Assembly (NCBI GenBank): GCA_005800795.1
Contig: SYEN01000258.1
Coordinates: 1-13,853, forward strand
Length of the DNA stretch: 13,853 nt
From: Burkholderiales bacterium
GTDB lineage: Bacteria; Pseudomonadota; Gammaproteobacteria; Burkholderiales; SG8-41
Direction of reading: 5' to 3'
Shown here: piece by piece, positions 5,717 to 12,201 of the stretch
Position numbering within the stretch: the first letter of the stretch is position 1
How the letters are laid out: the number at the start of each line of letters is the position of its first letter
Program-made: the position numbers and the translations under genes
Notes under the pieces: generated by a model
What the model saw: only the letters and a program-made list of their open reading frames with translations
What the model was told of the DNA's origin: nothing
Databases searched by the model: none

Positions 5717-6649
5717 CTACGCGGTCATCGGCATCGGTAAAGGCAACACAAACCCGCACTCCCCCGCCACCCGCCGCAGCACATCCGGATAATCACTGAT
5801 GATGCCGTCAACACCCAGCGCCATCATGTGCCGCATCTCGGCTTCGGTATTGACCGTCCACACCACCACCTTTAGGCCTAGCGCTTGCGCTTCGTTAACC
5901 ACGGCGGCGTCGATGTCATTGGAACACGGCGACCAGATCGAGCCACCCGCCGCCTGCACCATGCGCGGCACCGAACCGCCGAACTGGCTGGTATGTAAGC
6001 CGTTGTTCCACGGCGAAGCGGTTTCATGCGCCAGAATGTTGTCCGTAAAGGGCTGCTGCGCGCTGAGATACGACGTTTCGATCTGCGGCGCTTCACGCTG
6101 CACCACCGCCAGCGTGCGCCAGTCGAATGACTGAATCACCGCGCGCGCGCCCAGCTGGTCGCGTTCTATCAACGCGATCAATGCCCGCGCAAAGCCATCG
6201 GGCGCCACCGAGCGTTCGGGATGCAGCGGCGAAATCTTGGTTTCGATGTTAAAGCGCACCGTATCGTTGCCCGCTTTGCGAACAAGGGCGAACACCTCCG
6301 CCAGACGCGGCATGAGCGTGCCGTCGATCGGCTGCTGATGTGGAAAGCGCATTGCGTATTCGCACGCCGGATTGATGCGCCCGACGTCGAACTGTTGCAG
6401 CTCATCGAACTTAAGCTGATTGATAGCGAGATCGCTACGCGTGATCCACTGGCCATCTGGCCCGCGCGTGATTTCTGGATTCAGCGTCGAATCGTGACTC
6501 ACCACTACCACGCCGTCGCGCGTGATCGCGCAATCAAGTTCCAGCGTGGTGACGCCGATGGACAGCGCGCGGGCGAATGCTGGCAGCGTGTTCTCCGGCA
6601 GCAGGCCGCGTGCGCCGCGGTGGCCTTGGATATCGATGGCTTGAGTCAT
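5717..6649 (-). CDS. Glycerophosphodiester phosphodiesterase family protein
   Basis: A 310-residue TIM-barrel enzyme of the GDPD family, which splits glycerophosphodiesters from phospholipid breakdown into glycerol 3-phosphate and an alcohol. The N-terminal GHRGARGLLPENT holds the catalytic His10 and metal-binding region; Glu37 and Asp39 (LELDCAITRDG) are metal ligands, and His52 (VVVSHD) is the second catalytic His. FNIETK near residue 140 carries a further conserved Glu, and the end VVVWTVNTEAEM...GVDGIISDYPD is the standard barrel closure. An upstream frame to 6775 was rejected because its first 42 residues are unlike the family and run through the 6706-6732 inverted repeat. ATG 6649 has no strong ribosome site. 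No signal peptide is seen, so it is probably cytoplasmic like UgpQ; there are no ugp transporter genes next to it. Confidence 0.9.
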   Translation of the reverse strand: MTQAIDIQGHRGARGLLPENTLPAFARALSIGVTTLELDCAITRDGVVVVSHDSTLNPEITRGPDGQWITRSDLAINQLKFDELQQFDVGRINPACEYAMRFPHQQPIDGTLMPRLAEVFALVRKAGNDTVRFNIETKISPLHPERSVAPDGFARALIALIERDQLGARAVIQSFDWRTLAVVQREAPQIETSYLSAQQPFTDNILAHETASPWNNGLHTSQFGGSVPRMVQAAGGSIWSPCSNDIDAAVVNEAQALGLKVVVWTVNTEAEMRHMMALGVDGIISDYPDVLRRVAGECGFVLPLPMPMTA

Positions 6650-6705
6650 GCGCGCATTTTGCCATGATCGAAATACGTGGTAGCGAGTGGTATAGCCGCT
6701 GGTAT

Positions 6706-6732
6706 CCCGTAACACGCTACGCTCCCTACGGG
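6706..6732. repeat. Small inverted repeat upstream of the phosphodiesterase gene
   Basis: CCCGTA (6706-6711) and TACGGG (6727-6732) enclose 15 nt. It lies in the 137-nt gap between the carboxypeptidase stop and the phosphodiesterase start. There is no T-run on either side, so it is not a standard terminator. Confidence 0.4.
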
Positions 6733-6786
6733 CAACGATTGCTGTCTTTACGGTGGAATAAAATTTATGGCGCAACTCGACAAGCG

Positions 6787-7926
6787 CTAACCCCCGGCCA
6801 CCGCCCCCAACAACGGCCCCAACATAGCCGCCCCCAACCTCCGACTACGCTCCCCGTTCCACCCCACTTCGGCATCCGGCAGGTTGGCGTTGTCCTTGAA
6901 CGGCAATTCCAGCGTCAGCGACAGGCAGCCGTAGGTGTGGCCGACCCACTTTGACGCGAGTTGCAGGGCTTGTTCGCGGTACTTGCCGGCGGCGTAGCCG
7001 TGCACATCCTGAAAATCCGGGCTGGCGCGTTTGAAATCGGTGATGAACGTGCTTTGCACCGTGGCTTGTTCCGATGTGAAGCCCGGCAGCATTTCGCCGC
7101 CGGAGACGAACACGTAGGGCAGGGCTTCGTCGCCGTGTACGTCGATGAAGGCATCGGCGCCGGTTTGCTGGATGCGTTGGCGCACGAGGAAAACCTCAGG
7201 GCTTAATTCCAGGCTGGGGTTCGCCCATTCACGATTGAGATTCGCGCCGGCGGCGTTGGTGCGCAGGTTACCGTTCACGCTGCCATCCGGGTTCATGTTC
7301 GGCACCAGGTGAACCACTGCCGCGTCGAGCAGTTTGCGTGAAATGGGATCGGCGCGATCCAGCAGACGTTCGATCATGCCTTCGACAAACCACTCGGCCA
7401 TGGATTCGCCGGGGTGCTGGCGGGCGATGATCCAGATTGTTTTTTTGCTGTTACCCGCACTGCCAATGGTGACGAGATCAATGTCGCGTCCCTCGACCGA
7501 GGCGCCCAGGCGTTCGACGTGCGCGAGTGGTGAATTGCTCACGCGGCCGATCAGCGCCTGATGGCGTTCGAGTGAGTAGGGTTCAAAGTAGGCGTACCAA
7601 ATGGCATCGTGCTGCGGCGTGTGCTCCACCGTCATCACGCCGCCTTCATAACGCGTCGGCACGCGAAACCAGTGCGCGCGGTCGTAAGACGCGACCGCGC
7701 GGTAATCTACCCAGCCTTGCGGGTAAGCGCAGGCGCCCGCGTTCTCGAAGCGCAGCGTACAGGCGAGCCCGCGCGCGCCGGAGAGGCGAAAGTGAAACCA
7801 CTGGCTGAAGTCAGCGTGGGAATCTTTGCGGATGTTGAGTTTGATGTCCGCGGTGGTGTTGGTGTGCGCGATGTTGAGGACTTCGATGGCGCCGGAATCG
7901 AAGTGGTGGGATATGGTGGGGGTCAT
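6787..7926 (-). CDS. M14-family zinc carboxypeptidase (cytosolic, AGTPBP1/Nna1-like)
   Basis: A 379-residue zinc peptidase of family M14, which removes C-terminal residues from peptides or proteins. Residues 1 to about 120 form the beta-sandwich N-domain typical of cytosolic carboxypeptidases (NIRKDSHADFSQWFHFRLSG). The peptidase domain carries zinc ligands His171 and Glu174 in RQHPGESMAEW, substrate-binding NMNPDGSVNGN and NLNREW, the third zinc ligand His264 in FIDVHGDEALPYVF, and the catalytic Glu340 in SLTLELPFKD. There is no signal peptide. The frame is open to 8001, but those extra 25 residues translate the flanking repeat, so ATG 7926 was chosen; its ribosome site is weak. Bacterial members of this group lack a settled role; tubulin-type deglutamylation is known only for the eukaryotic relatives. 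Confidence 0.9.
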   Translation of the reverse strand: MTPTISHHFDSGAIEVLNIAHTNTTADIKLNIRKDSHADFSQWFHFRLSGARGLACTLRFENAGACAYPQGWVDYRAVASYDRAHWFRVPTRYEGGVMTVEHTPQHDAIWYAYFEPYSLERHQALIGRVSNSPLAHVERLGASVEGRDIDLVTIGSAGNSKKTIWIIARQHPGESMAEWFVEGMIERLLDRADPISRKLLDAAVVHLVPNMNPDGSVNGNLRTNAAGANLNREWANPSLELSPEVFLVRQRIQQTGADAFIDVHGDEALPYVFVSGGEMLPGFTSEQATVQSTFITDFKRASPDFQDVHGYAAGKYREQALQLASKWVGHTYGCLSLTLELPFKDNANLPDAEVGWNGERSRRLGAAMLGPLLGAVAGG

Positions 7927-7972
7927 TTGAGAGGGCCAATTTTCACTAAGCGCAAGGGTGTCTACACCTAAC

Positions 7973-8056
7973 CCGTTGTTCCCGCGCAGGCGGGAACCCA
8001 TAACATAGTGCCACCTGAGACGGGCTTATGGGTTCCCGCCTGCGCGGGAACGACGG
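7973..8056 (-). repeat. REPIN-like inverted repeat element, copy 2 (opposite orientation)
   Basis: Arms 7973-8003 and 8026-8056 pair over 31 nt with one mismatch (core GGGTTCCCGCCTGCGCGGGA). The 22-nt spacer, read on the minus strand, matches the spacer of copy 1 at most positions (GTCTCAG-TGGC-CT-TG), which sets the orientation. It lies upstream of the carboxypeptidase start. The rest of the 7927-8150 gap holds only short CACTAC repetitions (8129-8156) and no gene. Confidence 0.85.
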
Positions 8057-8150
8057 GGATACTTTTACGGGCGAAGGCAATTGGAACAACTAGTCATGTG
8101 CGCTGCAACATAGCGGCACAGCGGCACTACCACACTACGACAATATGACA

Positions 8151-8777
8151 CTACGTCAGCGGCACCACCGCCACCTGAGCCTTAAACGCCGCGCGCGACG
8201 AAATCGCCGCATACCACCGATCCAGATGCGGCGTCGCTGGCCGCTCGGGAATCAATTGCATATAGCGGTAAATCATGATGCCCAAGGGGATGTCGCCATA
8301 CGAAAATTCGTTGCCGGCGAGGTACGCGGTCTTGCCCAGTTGCGCGTCCATGATTTGCGCTGCAATGACGGTTTTTTCCTTGCCGGTGGCGATGGCCTTG
8401 GCGTCGCGCTGTTCGGGCGGTGTGCGAATCAGGCCCCAGAACACGGGTGTGATCGCCGGTGCCATCACCGACAACTGCCAATCCATCCACATATGCGCCC
8501 GCGCGCGCGCCTTGAGGTCGGCGGGTTCCAGCGTGCGGTTCGCGTGCTTGGCCGCGAGATAGCGGAGGATCGAGTTGGATTCCCACAGCGTAAAGCCATC
8601 GGCTTCTTCGAGTGTGGGCACCAGCGAATTCGGATTCATCGCGAGGTATGCGGCATCCTTGGTCTTGCCGAACGCACCGCCGACGTCGATGCGGTCGAAC
8701 GGCAGGTTCATTTCAGCCAAACCCCAAATGACTTTCTGTACGTTCGATGAGGTGTTGCGGCCCCAGATTTTCAGCAT
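8151..8777 (-). CDS. Glutathione S-transferase family protein
   Basis: A 208-residue GST-fold protein, probably cytoplasmic. The N-terminal thioredoxin-like domain begins MLKIWGRNTSSNVQKVIWGL, with the active-site Ser/Asn area at about residues 8-12. NPNSLVPTLEE is the cis-Pro motif and LWESNSILRYLAAKH is the glutathione-contact motif (E-S-N-S-I). The helical domain contains YLAGNEFSYGDIPLGIMIYRY, the conserved Asp-bearing helix. ATG 8777 has AAAGGAA about eight nt upstream. It is the last gene of an apparent three-gene set: receptor, tandem YciI protein, GST, with gaps of 24 and 27 nt. This GST differs clearly from the one at 3483-4097, so they are not recent copies. The reaction is not known. 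Confidence 0.88.
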   Translation of the reverse strand: MLKIWGRNTSSNVQKVIWGLAEMNLPFDRIDVGGAFGKTKDAAYLAMNPNSLVPTLEEADGFTLWESNSILRYLAAKHANRTLEPADLKARARAHMWMDWQLSVMAPAITPVFWGLIRTPPEQRDAKAIATGKEKTVIAAQIMDAQLGKTAYLAGNEFSYGDIPLGIMIYRYMQLIPERPATPHLDRWYAAISSRAAFKAQVAVVPLT

Positions 8778-8804
8778 GATGATGTTTCCTTTTGGTTGAT
8801 CCAG

Positions 8805-9395
8805 TTAAACATGCCCGAAGCGCCACCGCTCAAGGGTCACGGTATCAAAAACGCCCCCGCGGTTGAACGGCTCATGGGCCCAGAAGGTTTCAGCTTCGGC
8901 CTTGCTGGCGACGTCGAGCATGAGCAGGCTGCCGATGGTGCGCTCGCCGCTGTCGTCAAGCAAAGGCCCGCGCGCGATGGTGATGCCGCAGTGCTGGTTG
9001 AGGTAGGCCAGATGCGCCTCACGCAGCGGCGCCCGGCGCGTGTTGCTGTCAGCGCTATCTAGCGCATGAATGACGAATTGCATGGTGCCGGGTTTGCGTG
9101 GGTAGTCGCGTTGCCGCACGTCAAGGGCCGGTTTCCAGCGCTCGATGTTGATGGCCTCAAAAATATTCGCCCTAGTATACGGATCGGCGTTGATGTAAGC
9201 CGTGGCTGCCGCGCGATTCAGGAACTCGATCAGGCGCAGGCTGCCGATGGCGTTTTTGTTGTCATCGGTGAAGAGCGGCCCGGAATACCAGGTTTCTTTC
9301 GCATAGCCATCGAGAAAATTCCGGTGCGCCGGAAGCGTGGCTTCGCGTAGTGCATCGATATCGGTTTTGGCGCGGCATTTGATCAGCCAGTGCAT
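8805..9395 (-). CDS. Tandem YciI-domain protein
   Basis: A 196-residue protein made of two YciI-type alpha+beta barrels joined by a linker of about 13 residues. Domain 1 (1-91): MHWLIKCRAK, LPAHRNFLDGY with His24, SGPLFTDD, IGSLRLIEF, NADPYTRANIFEAINIERWK with Asp71. Domain 2 (105-195): MQFVIHALDS, LREAHLAYL with His128, ARGPLLDD, IGSLLMLDV, HEPFNRGGVFDTVTLERWR, where Glu175 replaces the usual Asp. In YciI relatives the His-Asp pair lines a presumed active site, and some relatives act in muconolactone or chlorinated catechol breakdown. Single YciI proteins of about 95 residues are the norm; the two halves are similar but far from identical, so the duplication is old. AGGA lies upstream of the ATG. 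It sits between the receptor and GST genes, with gaps of 24 and 27 nt, which suggests one transcript. Confidence 0.87.
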   Translation of the reverse strand: MHWLIKCRAKTDIDALREATLPAHRNFLDGYAKETWYSGPLFTDDNKNAIGSLRLIEFLNRAAATAYINADPYTRANIFEAINIERWKPALDVRQRDYPRKPGTMQFVIHALDSADSNTRRAPLREAHLAYLNQHCGITIARGPLLDDSGERTIGSLLMLDVASKAEAETFWAHEPFNRGGVFDTVTLERWRFGHV

Positions 9396-9419
9396 GGCGA
9401 GGGTTCCTGGGCCTGTTTT

Positions 9420-10406
9420 TTATTGGGGTTTGATCCCCGCCGCAAGCACCGCCGCACTCCAGCGCTTGATTTCCGACAGATGGTATTTGGCAAATTCAGC
9501 GGAGGTGCCGCCAGCGGTGGTCATGAACGATTGCCGGAAATACTCCTGTGCCTGCGGCGACTTGAGATAGCGGTTGGTGGTGTCGTTCCAGCGCTGCGCG
9601 AGTGGCGCAGGCAGGTTTTTGGGGCCGTAGATCGCGTACCAGATGTTGGCCTCGAAATCGGCCACGCCGGCCTCTGCGAGCGTGGGAAGATCGGGCGCGT
9701 AGTCGACGCGCTGCGCGCTGGTTACGCCCAGTGCGCGCAGGCGGCCGCTTTTGACATGCTGCAGCAGTGTGCCCGGCGTGTTGAAAAACAATTTGACCTG
9801 GCCGCCGATGAGATCGGTGATGGCCGGCGCGCCGCCTTTGTAAGGCACGTGCAGAAAGTCGGTTTTGGTGGCCACCTTGAACATTTCAAGGATCAGATGC
9901 ACGGTGCTGCCTACGCCGCTGGAGGCGCCGGTCAACTGCCCTGGCTGCGCGCGGGCGAGCGCGATCAACTCCTTCACCGATTTGGCGGGCAAGCCGGGAT
10001 GCACTACCAGCATCGATGCCGAGTGGGTGGCGAGCACCACCGGCATCAGATCACGTGCCGGGTCAAAGCGCATGCCGCGGTAAGTGGCCGGAAGAATCGC
10101 GATGGCGGAGCTGGTGCACAGCATGGTGTAGCCGTCCGGCTCGGCGCGCACCACGACTTCGGTGCCGATTTGCGTGCCGGCGCCGGGGCGATTGTCGACG
10201 ATCACCTGTTGGCCCCACAGTTCGGATAGTCCGCCGGCCAGAGCACGCGCCACCAGATCGACCGAGCCGCCGGGCGTGTAAGGATTGACCATGCGCACCG
10301 GGCGCGTGGGGAAGTCGCGCTGGGCTTGAGCAGTGACGCTCCACCCGGGCAGGATACCGAGCGCCACGCACACGCAGACGGCCACACCGGGTCGGGCGCG
10401 CGGCAT
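9420..10406 (-). CDS. Bug-family tripartite tricarboxylate transporter substrate-binding protein
   Basis: A 328-residue periplasmic receptor. From ATG 10406: basic start MPRARPG, hydrophobic core VAVCVCVALGILPGW, cleavage after SVTAQAQ. The mature protein opens FPTRPVRMVNPYTPGG, then VIVDNRPGAGTQIGTEVVVR, AEPDGYTMLCTSSAIAILP, HVPYKGGAPAITDLIGGQVK and further family blocks in the usual order. An in-frame ATG at 10460 would add 18 residues ahead of the signal peptide; I prefer 10406 because it gives a normal signal peptide and GGGGAAG lies just upstream. It is the first gene of the set with the YciI and GST genes. It differs widely from the receptor at 2497-3465, so they are separate members of a large family rather than a local duplication. 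No TctA or TctB genes nearby; ligand unknown. Confidence 0.91.
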   Translation of the reverse strand: MPRARPGVAVCVCVALGILPGWSVTAQAQRDFPTRPVRMVNPYTPGGSVDLVARALAGGLSELWGQQVIVDNRPGAGTQIGTEVVVRAEPDGYTMLCTSSAIAILPATYRGMRFDPARDLMPVVLATHSASMLVVHPGLPAKSVKELIALARAQPGQLTGASSGVGSTVHLILEMFKVATKTDFLHVPYKGGAPAITDLIGGQVKLFFNTPGTLLQHVKSGRLRALGVTSAQRVDYAPDLPTLAEAGVADFEANIWYAIYGPKNLPAPLAQRWNDTTNRYLKSPQAQEYFRQSFMTTAGGTSAEFAKYHLSEIKRWSAAVLAAGIKPQ

Positions 10407-10469
10407 CACGGTTCTTCCCCGTGCGGGGGAGCAAATGTAACTATTTGTTTTTATTGACATTTTCGTTTC

Positions 10470-10835
10470 TCACCCCAGTTTATTCAGGTCTTGCGAGAAA
10501 AACTCTTGCAAGTAGGCCAGATACGCCTTGCGATTGGCGTCATCCATATAATCGATTTTGACGCCGATGCCCGCGTCGGTGCTGTGGCGCACTTCCACCT
10601 CGCAATCGACAGCAACACCCGGCGCAAGGTTCAGGTGCACGCCGATTATGGTGCTGGGCGCGAACTCCCGCGTGCACAGCAGCAGCATGCCGCCGTCGCT
10701 TAAATCCTGCACCAGCGCACGGTAAAGTTTGTCCTCGAAAAAAATGTCGCTCTTGGGCGTGACGGTGAGGCGCGGGGATTTGCGCAATTGTGCTTTGCTG
10801 GTGGAGTCAGCCATAAGTATTTTCTGAGTTGCCAT
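10470..10835 (-). CDS. PilZ-domain protein, probable cyclic di-GMP receptor
   Basis: A 121-residue cytoplasmic protein. Both nucleotide-binding motifs of PilZ are present: RxxxR as RKSPR (residues 18-22) and (D/N)xSxxG as DLSDGG (44-49). The beta-barrel continues through VDCEVEVRHSTDAGIGVKID and ends in a helix (NRKAYLAYLQEFF). PilZ proteins bind cyclic di-GMP and pass the signal to a partner. No output domain is fused. The start is ATG 10835 (a TTG one codon earlier is possible); no ribosome site is clear and the stop of the SH3-like gene is 9 nt upstream, so translational coupling is likely. The receptor gene starts downstream, within 64 nt. Confidence 0.88.
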   Translation of the reverse strand: MATQKILMADSTSKAQLRKSPRLTVTPKSDIFFEDKLYRALVQDLSDGGMLLLCTREFAPSTIIGVHLNLAPGVAVDCEVEVRHSTDAGIGVKIDYMDDANRKAYLAYLQEFFSQDLNKLG

Positions 10836-10844
10836 CAAGGGCGA

Positions 10845-11657
10845 TTACTCGCCGCCCAGATATTCAATGCCCAGCACGTACTCCATCAGGCGCCAGCCCG
10901 CAGGGGTGCGCGCAAAACAGGCGCGGTATTCGATGGCGCTGCGGATGTGCTCGGCGGGCACGTAGCCGTCGCGCGCGGCACCCGCTCCCGTGTAGCGCAC
11001 TTTCACCCAGCGTTGTTGGGATTGTTCTTCCTTGTCCGCGACCTCCCAGTCGCGCACGCCGATGATGTCGTAGCTCAGGTTGCCGAGCGTGCCTGCGTTG
11101 TGCGACGGCGCGTCTTTCACCAGCGCCTCTTTCACCACGACGGCGCCGCTGTGATACGGATCGACATGGTCCAGCGGCCATTTGATCGGCACGTAGGGGG
11201 CGCACAGCAGGCGTGGGCTATTCTTCGGTTGATACCACGCGCTGCCTAATTGCAGCACCACGGACAGCTCTTGCAGCAACTGGCGATCCCTGGTGTCCTT
11301 GACGTCTCTGGTTTCGCCGTCAAAATCCCACAACTTACGGAAAGAGGCAATGCCGCGCGGCGCTTCCAGCGGATTCAGAATATTGCCGTCAATAATGCCT
11401 GCCAGCGCGCGACGGTCACCGCGCTGCAAGACGCCCAGCAGCCAGCCGCGAAATTGCACCCAGGAGAGGTCGGCACTGCCTTCGTCCACCGGCGGCATTT
11501 TGCGCTGTACGGGCTTGGCGGCGGGCTTGGGCGCTGGCGCGGGTGTCGCTGCGGGTGTTTGTGCCGCAGGTGCTTGTGCCTGCGCTGGGGGAAGCAACAC
11601 CACCAGCAGCGCTAAGGCCGCGAGCGGAATCCGCAGGAATTTCGTACGTGCGAACAT
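10845..11657 (-). CDS. Secreted SH3-like domain protein, function unknown
   Basis: A 270-residue exported protein. Signal peptide MFARTKFLRIPLAALALLVV to about residue 28 (PPAQAQA), then an Ala/Pro-rich linker (about 29-55), then a globular part starting SADLSWVQFRGWLLGVLQRG. The final 80 residues (QQRWVKVRY, RDGYVPAEHIRSAIEYRACF, TPAGWRLMEYVLGIE) look like the bacterial SH3-like domain followed by the short segment common in hypothetical proteins of this sort. SH3-like domains usually bind peptidoglycan or proteins in the cell envelope. ATG 11657 was preferred to an upstream frame at 11747 because it starts the signal peptide. The PilZ gene follows after 9 nt. It is divergent from the biotinyl gene, with 154 nt between starts. 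The central part is not recognised. Confidence 0.75.
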   Translation of the reverse strand: MFARTKFLRIPLAALALLVVLLPPAQAQAPAAQTPAATPAPAPKPAAKPVQRKMPPVDEGSADLSWVQFRGWLLGVLQRGDRRALAGIIDGNILNPLEAPRGIASFRKLWDFDGETRDVKDTRDRQLLQELSVVLQLGSAWYQPKNSPRLLCAPYVPIKWPLDHVDPYHSGAVVVKEALVKDAPSHNAGTLGNLSYDIIGVRDWEVADKEEQSQQRWVKVRYTGAGAARDGYVPAEHIRSAIEYRACFARTPAGWRLMEYVLGIEYLGGE

Positions 11658-11746
11658 GCTGTTACCAAGGTTTAAACGAGGCGCCAATGGTAAGCGTAGC
11701 TCTCGCGGCTTACAACAGGCGCGGGGCCGGTTTCCAGAGGGGGGCA

Positions 11747-11755
11747 TGCTATAAT
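11747..11755 (+). promoter_or_regulatory. Extended -10 promoter of the biotinyl-domain gene
   Basis: TGCTATAAT is a perfect TATAAT (11750-11755) with the TGn extension. No good -35 lies 16-18 nt upstream, which is normal for extended -10 promoters. A start about 11762 leaves a leader near 50 nt before the ATG at 11812. Confidence 0.7.
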
Positions 11756-11811
11756 TTCTGCCGCAATTCAGAAATCAAACGCGGCTCACCACACAAGGCA
11801 AAGAGGGCATC

Positions 11812-12033
11812 ATGGCGCGCATCGAAGTCAAATCCGAGATTACCGGGACGGTATGGCAGGTTAAATCCAAACCCGGCGATACGGTGGAATCGGGCGACAC
11901 GCTGGTGGTGATCGAGTCGATGAAAATGGAAATCCCCGTCATTACCGAAGACGGCGGTGTGGTGAAAGAAATCCTCGTCAAGGAAAGAGACGCGGTGGCC
12001 GAGGGGCAAGTGGTGGCGGTGCTGGAGGGGTGA
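11812..12033 (+). CDS. Stand-alone biotin/lipoyl attachment domain protein (BCCP-like)
   Basis: A 73-residue protein that is nothing but one biotinyl domain: it starts MARIEVKSEITGTVWQVKSK, has PGDTVESGDTLVVIESMKME with the target Lys38 in the ESMKM biotinylation motif, and ends with the mirrored strand pair (VKERDAVAEGQVVAVLEG). Such proteins carry carboxybiotin between a biotin carboxylase and a carboxyltransferase, as the C-terminal part of AccB or propionyl-CoA carboxylase does. It lacks the N-terminal half of true AccB, and no carboxylase gene is next to it. AGAGGG sits 6-10 nt before the ATG, and the strong extended -10 promoter gives it its own transcript. Its partner enzyme is not shown by this window. 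Confidence 0.9.
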   Translation: MARIEVKSEITGTVWQVKSKPGDTVESGDTLVVIESMKMEIPVITEDGGVVKEILVKERDAVAEGQVVAVLEG

Positions 12034-12042
12034 TGTTTGGGG

Positions 12043-12084
12043 CGTGAAACGTGAAACGTGAATCGTGAAAGGTGAAACGCGATT
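12043..12084 (+). repeat. Heptamer tandem repeat (CGTGAAA)
   Basis: Six 7-nt units: CGTGAAA, CGTGAAA, CGTGAAT, CGTGAAA, GGTGAAA, CGCGATT. It begins 10 nt after the biotinyl gene stop. Copy number in such arrays can vary between strains. The remaining gap to 12201 holds an A/T-rich stretch (12160-12190) before the sulfite oxidase gene, where I could not settle a promoter. Confidence 0.75.
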
Positions 12085-12201
12085 CGCGGCGCGCCACTGA
12101 CCGGTTTACTGTTCCACCCACTGTTTGCCCGTAACGAAAACACAGCACCGAAATTACCTAAGCATTTGATTTAATTCAATAATTTAAAATGAGGCAAGGC
12201 C

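Noticed and set aside
7927..8001. N-terminal extension of the M14 carboxypeptidase (MGSRLRGNNG...)
   Set aside because: These residues translate the REPIN-like element, a common artefact; the family N-domain starts at 7926.
9390..10229. Plus-strand frame of 279 codons
   Set aside because: Antisense of the second Bug receptor gene, with composition typical of a high-GC shadow frame.
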